Shown here in pieces: positions 55,853 to 64,000 of a stretch of 64,000 nucleotides of DNA. Under the pieces are notes generated by a model, which ran no database searches, was not told where the DNA came from, and saw only the letters and a list, made by a program, of their open reading frames with translations. The stretch is from assembly GCA_001574975.1 (NCBI GenBank), contig KQ965733.1, positions 871,012 to 935,011 of the forward strand, read 5' to 3'. Every line of letters begins with the position of its first letter. Position 1 is the stretch's first letter. A program made the translations under genes and the position numbers. The DNA is from Gonapodya prolifera JEL478. Lineage: Eukaryota; Monoblepharomycota; Monoblepharidomycetes; Monoblepharidales; Gonapodyaceae.

Positions 55853-58058
55853 TCAAATCGCGCGAAGTTTAAAGTCCACAGCTCCACGAAGCCCAAGTGT
55901 GACTGTCTCGTCATACCGTCCTTGCCTCTTGCTTGGATCTGGGTGGTAGACTCCTATAGAAAATTTGGCAAAAAGTGAGCGGACATTTCGGGTCGCAACA
56001 CAGCGCTACCTACCCCATTTGCTCGGATCGTCTTCGTTCACCAACTCAAAGTCGAATCTTCGAATGAGCGTCGAAAGAAACACTGTTCCCTCTTGCTGAG
56101 CAAAGTTCATGCCCTGAAAGTACAAGGACATCAAGCACAATACATCAAGTTCTTCACACCGGGCTGATTCTCACCAGACAGATTCGAGGTCCGCCGTTGA
56201 ACACAAAGTGGCGTTTCGTGTTCTGCTTCATGACGCTCTTCCCCTGCTCCACTAACCACCGCTCCGGACGAAACTCGGCATAATCCTCTCCCCAAAGGTC
56301 AGGAGAGTAGCCCTGGAATTTGATTTTGTCTGCACATGAGATGCGAAACTTCTCGGGTTTGTGGCAAAGCTTACCATAGCGAAAGAGCTCCAGATCACAA
56401 TGTTCTTCTTATACACTGGAATTCGAGAACCTGGAAGAATGGTGTCCTGGGTCACTGTCTTTCCAGTCATGGGTACATTTGCGTGGAGGCGAAGAACCTT
56501 TCAACGAGAAGATGTTTCATTCAACTGAAAAACTTCACAGAACTGCACTGTGTCCGATCCTCACCTCGTTGAACACGGCGAGAGTGTACGGAAGCTGCCG
56601 CAACATGTCATACGTGCACTTTCCGTCTTTACCCATTGCCTGCATCGCCTCCTCGCGGAGCTTTCTTGCCACTTCAGGCCGCTTTGAAACTTCCATGAAT
56701 GCCCACGTGAGCGTTTGGGCGGTGGTGTCTCGGCCTGCGAGAAGGAAGTTGAGGACGTGGTCCCGAAGGGCCTTGTCTGACAGCGGTTCGTCGTCGTCCG
56801 TCGTGGACTGAAGTGCACAGTAAATCAGGGTCGTCAAACAGTGTCAGACATCGACGCTGACTTGCCTTGAGCAAATGGTCCAGGAGGTCGTATCTTTCGT
56901 CATCTTCCGACTTGCCCAGTCCTTGCGCAATCAGCTTGCGCTTCTCAACAAGTACATCGGCGGCAAAATTGTCGATGATCTCCATTGCCTCTTTCAACTG
57001 CTTCCCCGTTCCGTCCAGACGCTCGAATATCCACCACAGTGGTTTGGCTCCCCTTTGAAACGAAATTTTCATCGCAGTGTCGAAGGCGTTGGCGAAGGCG
57101 TTGGGTTCCATCACCATCCGACCGTTTTTCGCCGCCCACTTCATGGACAAGGCCCCCGCGTCCTTTCCGTACGCGAGACGGGTGAACGAGTCCATGGTGC
57201 ATCGCAAAAGGAGGTCTTGTATATCGACAACGAGGCCTTGGTTTGAAGCAGTTGTGAGAATCTCGGAGAGGTGGTCGCATGTGTCTATGAAGTCTCTGGA
57301 AAACTGGTCGAGTGTGACGGCGGGTAAGCATGTGGTGACGGCAAATTTAGTCACTCAAACCTACAAAGTCACGAAAACCTCGAATGGTGAAGAGATTCGC
57401 CGCCAGCTTTCGCGCAGACTTCCTGTGATGCAACCAGCGAGAAAACGCCAGCGAACGTCAGTATGGCGATGATACATGATGGAAGAAATTCCCGAACGCA
57501 CCACTGGTCTCCATCAGACATGAATATGCCATCCCCCAACACTTCGTCGAATGTGTTGTCGCTTTTGGAATCTTTTATGAATGTGTAGGGATCCTTCAAG
57601 ACAGCCTCGACGTCCCTAGTGGACGCATTGCAAGTAAAGAAGTGGCTTAGAGGGATCGTGGAAGTACATTTAACTCACAATGGATTGTTGGTGAAGATGA
57701 GATCGAGGGGTTTGTCGACAATCGGCCAAATCGTCACCCTCCTTAAAGGCCCATACTTCTTAATCAAGTCGATGTGATTGTCCCTGCGAAGGCAATGTCA
57801 TTTCTACATTATTAGCCGATCGTTACGAATAGCCACTCACAATCGACGAGCTCTGTTTTTCCCTTTCAAAGCCATGAAAAAGTGTCCCACAATGGGAACT
57901 GCGCCTTCTTCCATGGGCACATCGGACCTCGCACGTGTGAATATGGCACGGTCGGGGTACAAGAACACGAGTAGCGCGATGACAGCGACCACGCCTGTCA
58001 ACACGCTGACCGCGGGCGATGCGAGGAGATCGGCGAGCGAGAAGGCGAGAATGGCCAT
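55853..58058 (-). CDS. Cytochrome P450, CYP52/CYP86-like
   Basis: ER-anchored mono-oxygenase. ATG at 58058 opens MAILAFSLADLLASPAVSVL and TGVVAVIALLVFLYPDRAIF, a membrane anchor. Exons then give IWPIVDKPLDLIFTNNPLDV, TFIKDSKSDNTFDEVLGDGI (the F.D.LGDGIF region of the fatty-acid hydroxylase clan), DIQDLLLRCTMDSFTRLAYG, and I-helix FLLAGRDTTAQTLTWAF. The ExxR motif is restored by splicing (FNEVLRLHANVP). PERW lies in EFRPERW, and the heme loop is FVFNGGPRICLG with the cysteine ligand. The last exon ends VTLGLRGAVDFKLRAI and TGA at 55853-55855. The GDGIF, AGRDTT and omega-hydroxylase-like context suggest a fatty acid or alkane hydroxylase, which is inference. It is about 74 bp from the LYC1 stop codon, and the two genes converge. 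Confidence 0.9.
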
Positions 58059-58272
58059 GGAGTGCAGCGAAGTGTGGGCAGCGTGTGCAGGTTGGGCGGT
58101 GTTGCGTGGTGTTGCGTGGTGTGTATGTGTGGTGTCGGAATCTCCGGCCCGCTTTGCCGTGGTTTTACCGGGTCAACCGTACGCCACCGAGTTGGGAGGC
58201 AAGGCAGGACAAAATACATTCTCTTGTACACGTCATAGACATATTAACGAATGAAATCAACGAATCAATTTA

Positions 58273-60305
58273 TCATTTCCCTCCCTTACTCGCCAACTTG
58301 TCTTTCAACTCGCCCATCACGCCTTTCCCTCCCTTCATATTCGTCCAAGTTCCAACCAAACTCTTGAACCGCCTCACCTTCCCCAGCGGCTTCGCTTCGA
58401 CCTCTCCCGCCGCGGCAGGGCCACCAGGGCGCTTCTTGGTAGAACGCCGCACGCGCCGCGCCTCTCCAGGCCGCGCCACCTTGAACCGCGCAGGAGGGTT
58501 GCCCACGGACGGAAGCGAGGGCACAGGTGAAGCGGATCGAGACGTTCCCGGTGAGGTGGCTGTCGACCACGACGCCTGTGACCCAAACGAACGCGAGCTG
58601 GCGAGCGACGTGGCGTGGTCGTCGGCTTCAAGGTGCATGAGGACAGTAGGCTGACGGGAGCGGAGTCGGGGCGGAGGAGGGGGTGGAGAGCGTGGGCGGT
58701 ATTCCAAGACTGGAACAATTTCGACGGATATCTGGGGAGGTACTGGTGCTCGGGGTTGCGCTGCGATTCCCACATTGACGTTGACAGGACGCGCCCCGTC
58801 ATCGTTTCCCTCTTTCCTGTCAACCTTGGGTGTATCTTCATCCACCCATCCTTCCATCAACTCGTCCATCACATCTGTCAACGTCACCTCCGCAACCTCG
58901 GCGCTTTGGCCCCACCCATGCTCATGCGTCTGAGCCTGCCCGAAACTCTCCGAGCCGAGCATCACAGAAAACACGGGGACTTCCCGAACGTGGACTTCCG
59001 TGCCTGTTCGAGGCGGAGGTTCGTGCTGCGAGGAAGTTCGTGTGGGTATTGAAGGGAGGGGTTTGGCAGCTCGGCGCTTGACTGCGCGACGGGAGGCTTT
59101 TTTGGACCGGGAACGGATGGAGTGGCGTGGGAAGGAGGAGGATGGGTGGGAGGGGTGACGCGCGGGTGCCGGGTAAGCAGCGGGGTTCGAGGTGGAAGGA
59201 GCTCCGGAAGTCGAGCCACTATGGTCGTCAAGAGAAAAACTTTCGGTGGATGCGCGTTTTTCCGAGGTCACTCTTTTGCCGCGAAGTGCATGCCGAGATG
59301 ACCGACGTGGGGGCACAGAAGCGAGGGTAGGCAGAGATTTCGTGGGTGGTGTGGGGAAAGAAGCGGGTTTTACGATATCAGAGTGGATAGGATGTTTCGG
59401 TTGTCGCTCATGTTCATGTTTCATCGACTCCGTACTCGATGGTGGCAGCGCGTCCGGCAGGGCGAACCCGCGCTGCTTGGATCCTGATCCCGATCCCGCA
59501 CTCACTGAAGTGTGTGATTGTTCGGGGGCTGGAGGCGGTGGCCCCATTGGAGTGAGAGGAACAGGAGCCGGCGGAGAGAGGGGTGTGGTTGATGTGAATG
59601 TCGGCTTGACGCTCATGGTCGGCGGAGAGAGCGGTGTGGTTGATGTCAACGTCGGCTTAACGCTCATCGTCTCAGCGGGCTTAGACATAGTCACAGCACT
59701 GATAGTAGTCGGTGCTGCAGAGGCGCGGCGAAGTAGCGCAGCAGCCGGGGATAGAGACATGGCCGATTTGGATCCTGGTATGACGCTTGTAATGTCCGCG
59801 TATACTGAAGTGATACCGCTGCTGCCCAACATTTGTCCCACTTCCGGTCCGATGGACACTGGCCGCTGTAGTCCGAAGGCGTCCACGCCCGCCCTTCGAC
59901 GCAGCTCGTCGGCCTCTGTTCGATGAATTTCCAACAGGAATTGGGCGATTTTGGCTTCGAGGTCCCGGCTGACGAGACGGGAGGTGGGGCTCGTCGAGTG
60001 TTCTCGGGCCTGTGCGATAAGGTCGGGTAAAAGGACGGATCTGCCCAATTCGATCAGTAACGTGGGTGTGGAGATGAGGAGGTTAAGGAAAAGAGAACGC
60101 ACTTGCGCTTTAGGTCTTCATCTGAGAGGGTGGATGTTGAGTACGTGGATTGGGTGCGTAGGGGTACGGGTGAGCCCGGGTGTTGAGATGGATAGTTGGT
60201 ACGAGCTTTCAGGAAGTCTGGTGTGGTTTGGGCGGTCGTTCCTGTCGTCTTCGGTGATGGTTGGCTGGAACCGGAAACATGGTGGGGGTTGCGCCACGAG
60301 AGCAT
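58273..60305 (-). CDS. Pro/Ser-rich hypothetical protein with basic C-terminus
   Basis: Two exons. ATG at 60305: MLSWRNPHHVSGSSQPSPKT, a Ser/Thr-rich leader to DEDLKRK, a short intron (near 60045-60112), then a 1.8 kb exon starting LIELGRSVLLPDLIAQAREH and a helical region DLEAKIAQFLLEIHRTEADE. The remainder is low complexity: Thr/Pro repeats, a run of Arg/Ser near SRHALRGKRVTSEKRAS, and acidic then basic stretches, ending FKSLVGTWTNMKGGKG, LKDKLASKGGK and TGA at 58273. Helices near residues 70-120 are the only ordered part seen. No family recognised; a scaffold or regulator is possible. Confidence 0.6.
59575..59655. repeat. Coding tandem duplication in the Pro/Ser-rich gene
   Basis: Two copies of a unit of about 54 bp coding TTPLSPPTMSVKPTFTS-like peptide sit in tandem on the minus strand, nearly identical in DNA. 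Confidence 0.85.
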
Positions 60306-60648
60306 TCCCCGAAACGAGCCAGCGTCCGCACTCGGAGGACGCGTCGCGCTCGTCAGCTTTTTTTCGATTCTGGCGGCAGCTGAATGGGTGAACCTTTTGG
60401 GGCGGTGTATCTGTTCGTAGTTGTGGCCGCAGCCTACTTGTACAATTCATTGGTGAGAAGACTGAAATCAAGCGAATGTAAGAATAATATATGTAATGTC
60501 TTGAATATTTTTCAAATGTGATCCGCACTGGCGAATTTTCGTGGAGGTGACCGCAGGCAGTGGCAGGGACAGCTGGAAATTCATCCTTGGCACAATGGGC
60601 GTCACGGCGCGGTGGAGAACGCTGCACACATCCGAATCCCACCCATCA

Positions 60649-61939
60649 TGGCAAGCACGGACACCTTTTCACTATATGACAACATGGTCCAGCTGCAAAC
60701 TCACGAAGGATTCGAGCTCGCGGTCCAAGTCTACACCAACGCGATCGTACTTTCAAGGTTTGTCTTTCCGACACGCGCCGATGGATGGATGGATGGATGG
60801 CGCTCAACTCCAAATCAGTGTTGTCGCGCAGATTGTCGTACTCCTCACTTTCGCGCAAGACTTCACGCAGTACCCCCTGACCGTGCGCGTATTGAGCCTC
60901 ACAACCTTGACGTGTTCCATTATTTCTCCTACGGTGGTTTTTATCTCCTTCAGCACTGCTTGCCATCCGGGGATAGCGTGAGCTCTTTCATGTTGCTTTG
61001 CAGAGAACCTGTTTCAACGAATCACCAAGACAGAATCAGCTGCCACTTCTATTTTGCTGGGATCGCTGCAAAATGGTGCACATATGTACTACGTTTATGG
61101 GCTCTTTCCAACAAAAGCGTCGCAGTCGCAGTTTCTATGACGTCTTTTGTTGTCCTCTCCTCAACTTCGTTCGAAGGGTGAGAGAATCAGTTCACAAGAT
61201 CGGAAAACATCTTTCTTTACCAGCTTACACTAGGTACTGCTTCAACACCGTCGGAGTACGACCACTGCCAATCTTGTGCGCTCCCTCTCTTACGCCCCAA
61301 GGGAGCGTTTTCGCGCCCCTATCGCAGGCGCTGATCGTGACACAGCTTCTCGTCTTTATTGCTCTGCACGTACGCTACCTGTACAAATTCTCGGCCACAA
61401 CGCGCCTTCTGCGAGCCGGCGCACGCATTTCAAGGTCGAGTTCGATAGCTCCCAGCACGAGGCTGCATGTCACGATACGCCTGTTCGGAAAATCCACCGT
61501 ACTGATGCTCGTAGATGCTTCGCAGTTCGCCCTTCGGTCCGTGGTGAGTCAACCTTTGGTACGCATCTCTTTGCGATGTCCCCTTTTCAAAAGTTTCTCG
61601 TCAGGTTGAATCCCGCGTAACTTACTTTTTCACCCTCGTGTACGGAGCCCAGATCATCCACGACCTGATATACTGTGAGTGCTCGGATACTTCTGTTCCG
61701 TCCAACCTTAAACAACACTTACACATGAATTACATCAAGGCTCCTACATGCGGGCATTCGCCAACGACCTTCGACAACTTGGCGATGAAGAGCAAGATCA
61801 AAACGAACCTGAGGTGGTGATAGAAGCAGGGAACCCTCCTCCACTCCCTCCCACTGCGATGCGAAATACAATGAAGCTTCCCGAACAAGCTCATATCAGT
61901 AGATCTCATCCGAATCCTGGAGCAGGAGCAATAGTTTAG
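60649..61939 (+). CDS. Multi-pass membrane protein, possible 7TM-type
   Basis: Several exons. ATG at 60649 gives MASTDTFSLYDNMVQLQTHE, then FELAVQVYTNAIVLS. After an intron holding an ATGG repeat come IVVLLTFAQDFTQYPLTVRV and LSLTTLTCSIISPTVVFISF, then FYFAGIAAKWCTYVLRLWAL and VAVAVSMTSFVVLSSTSF. Later: YCFNTVGVRPLPILCAPSL, ALIVTQLLVFIALHVRYLYK and GKSTVLMLVDASQFALRSV. The end is VESRVTYFFTLVYGAQIIHD, then SYMRAFANDLRQLGDEEQDQ and a Pro-rich cytoplasmic tail ending GAGAIV. Roughly six to seven hydrophobic segments are seen. This resembles fungal receptor-like membrane proteins of uncertain function, but no family signature was found. Exon joins after TACHPG and SSTSF are approximate. Confidence 0.5.
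60781..60800. repeat. ATGG tetranucleotide repeat in an intron
   Basis: Five units of ATGG in the first intron of the multi-pass membrane gene. Confidence 0.9.
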
Positions 61940-62012
61940 TGTTCAATTTGATGTCGGACAATACCACATCAACGTTAGGTTTCGTTGCACAGTGTTGGAC
62001 AAACTGCCAAAC

Positions 62013-64000
62013 ATGACCGACAAGACCGAAGAGACCACGATCCCGACGTTCTTATCATGGCTACGATCGCATGGTACTACCAGACTGGAAAATGTCGCCT
62101 GGAAGACGGAGGATGGGTCCAACGAGCGTCCATCCTGTTTCGCCGCTCAATCCATCCCGCCCCATTCGCCGATCATGTCGATTCCGTCGTCGCTCGTCCT
62201 CACGGAGTTTGATGCTGCCATGTCGCCTCCAGGCCGCGCCGTGATGGCGTTCCTCGAGTCCAGGGAACACGTGAACGACCCGCTCCCCGTGCCATCGCGC
62301 CGCCGGATCTTGATTTTGCCCTTCCTGGTATATGAGCGTTTCGTGCGTCCACCGGGGGAGTCGCGGTTCTGGCACTATCTGGATTTGCTTCCTCCAAAGT
62401 ATGAGGATCCGTTGTGGTGGACGGAGGAGGAACGGAAGCGGGAACTGTCAGGGACGAATGTGCTCGCCTATGCGGAGAGCAGAGAGGAGCTTTTGAAAAA
62501 GGACTGGGAGGTTGCGCGGCGAGTGTGTAGTGATGCGTTTGGGAAAGATGGACTGACGTGGTAAGTTGAGGGCAGTCTCGATGTTTGGCTGCCCGCAAAG
62601 AGAAACAAAGGAGTAGTCTTGCAGAAACGTTGGTTACTTTTGGCATGCTGACACCGTGAGCTTGCTCCTCCTAGGCACAATTTTCTATGGGCACACTCGG
62701 CACTCTATTCTCGATGCTTTCCATCTCTCCACTCCCCTTTGACGACAGGAGACACTCCTCCATTCACCATACCGTTTGATACCGTACCAACTTTTGACCT
62801 TGCTGACCTTTCTAGGGTGTCATCATGCGGGATGGCACTTCTTCCCGGTTTGGACATGTTGAACCATGGAGTGGGTGTCGAGGTAGTGTGGAAAACAACT
62901 CAAGGAGACGATGGCAACGACAACAGCCACAACGCAGACATTCCTCGTGACGTTCCGTGCGTCTCTTTCTTCACCTCATCCCAACCCGTCGATGAAGGAG
63001 TCCCACTCCTCAACAATTATGGTCCGAAGGGCAATGAAGAACTCCTCATGGGCTATGGATTTGTAGTAGAGTCTAGTCCGGACGACTACGTGCGAGTCAG
63101 GATGGCCGTGCGGGGCTTGGCAGACACCTCTGCCGGTGTCACAAACGAGATACTCAGAAGACGTTTGCGGGTCCTTCATTTGCTCGACCCACCACGTGAT
63201 GGTGACGGTACGGTTGTCACCGCGCCGCAAGTACCGTCTTCAGGTGTGGAGCTGCTTGATAGTTCCTCGTCGCGCCCGACATTTCTGCATCACCTGCGAG
63301 CCAGGGACCCGGTGCCTCGTTCGCTCATGGTGCAAGCTTCCGTGTTCACTGCGACTGAATCCGAGCTGTCGTTGCTTGAGCGTCGAGGTGGTGGCGAAGG
63401 GGAATGGGATCCGACCAGAGAGCCCGTCACGAAACGCAATGTGCTAGCTTCATTGGCTCAAGTACGGACACTGCTCAACGGCAAGCATGCAGCACTTTGG
63501 ACGGTGCATGATCAAGCCCGGGCGTGGTGGGAGCATGCAAACAGTGAACGGGCTCATGACCGGGATTGGGTCGGAAAGCTTGGCAGGGACCTGAGAGCAG
63601 GTGAGTAGAGTTCGCCTTCATGCATCTCGTAATAGCATCGCGCCGTCTTACGAGATCGCATCTTGAGAGGCCAACTGTTCATCCTCGAAGAAGCCTTGTC
63701 TCGGTGTACGACCCTCGCTCGGGAATTCTTGAGCACAGAAGTGCATGGAAATGCACCTTTGTGCATTACTTTATCCACTGCCTTGTCAGACCCTCGGTTC
63801 ACCAAATCTGTGAACAGAGCGTCACGCTCGGGAGTAGAACTGGACGAAACAGCCACGCTCGCCGGATACCTGGCTGCTACGCCGGAACTACGAGCCCGAT
63901 TGAGGGCACTGCATTCGGATGGGTTGGGGAGTGATGCTCTGGATGAAGAGGAGCAGGGGCTCGCGAAAGAGTCCTGGACCAACGTGTGGAGCCCAGTCTT
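62013..64000 (+). CDS. SET-domain methyltransferase, RuBisCO-LSMT/SETD3-6 type, 3' end cut by the window
   Basis: Protein lysine (or histidine) N-methyltransferase. ATG at 62013 gives MTDKTEETTIPTFLSWLRSH, then IPPHSPIMSIPSSLVLTEFD, matching the SET N-terminal I-strand region. LILPFLVYERFVRPPGESRF...WHYLDLLPPKYEDPLWWTEE is the conserved insert (Y...LP...PL.W) of this class. After a short intron come WAHSALYSRCFP, LLPGLDMLNHGVG (D.LNH motif that binds AdoMet/substrate) and PLLNNYGPKGNEELLMGYGF (SET C-terminal NYG...EELL..YGF). A GTGAGT intron then leads to HRAVLRDRILRGQLFILEEA and a helical substrate-binding domain that runs off the window end. Substrate unknown. Confidence 0.85.

Overview
The window is nuclear DNA of a zoosporic (flagellated) fungus, most likely a chytrid. 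Genes are dense and lie on both strands. Introns are numerous and short, mostly about 50-120 bp with GT..AG ends, and neighbouring genes often sit less than 200 bp apart. The chytrid-type assignment rests on a centriole protein (CEP135/BLD10 type), an axonemal dynein assembly factor (PIH1D3/DNAAF6 type), fungal-type ribosomal proteins, a LYC1-type acetyltransferase and an Osh1/2-type sterol-binding protein. It is an inference: no rRNA or mitochondrial marker is present.

Layout. 1-573: 3' end of an FHA-domain, AGGF1-like gene. 645-6444: choline-transporter-like protein (-), DNAAF6 (+), XPA/Rad14 (-) and ribosomal eL14 (-). 7014-11357: a CxxC zinc protein and an ankyrin/coiled-coil protein. 11436-16560: oxysterol-binding protein (-). 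17746-21601: a large RS/RD-rich protein. 21718-30815: a probable secreted glycoprotein, ribosomal eS8, a TAF1A/Rrn11-like Pol I factor, a divergent DUF3237/PRISE-reductase pair, and a second member of the CxxC family. 30924-40734: CEP135 and a B-box/DUF2009 protein. 41218-42700: a Fanzor (eukaryotic TnpB-like) ORF with two in-frame TGA codons. 43471-51751: an acidic coiled-coil protein, an orphan ORF pair, and a cytohesin-like Sec7/PH Arf-GEF. 51760-53460: no recognisable protein gene. 53462-64000: a small hypothetical, LYC1, a cytochrome P450, a Pro/Ser-rich protein, a multi-pass membrane protein and a SET-domain methyltransferase cut by the window end.

Most genes are housekeeping and do not form one pathway. 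The parts that stand out are the Fanzor ORF at 41218-42700, the two-locus CxxC family (7014 and 29950), the divergent DUF3237/reductase pair (26742-29602), and the Arf-GEF whose introns carry long poly-C tracts before the 3' splice site and whose PH domain is split by a long insert.

Gene models were spliced by eye from reading frame, GT/AG signals and remembered family sequences. Ends marked uncertain should be treated as such. No database search was possible.
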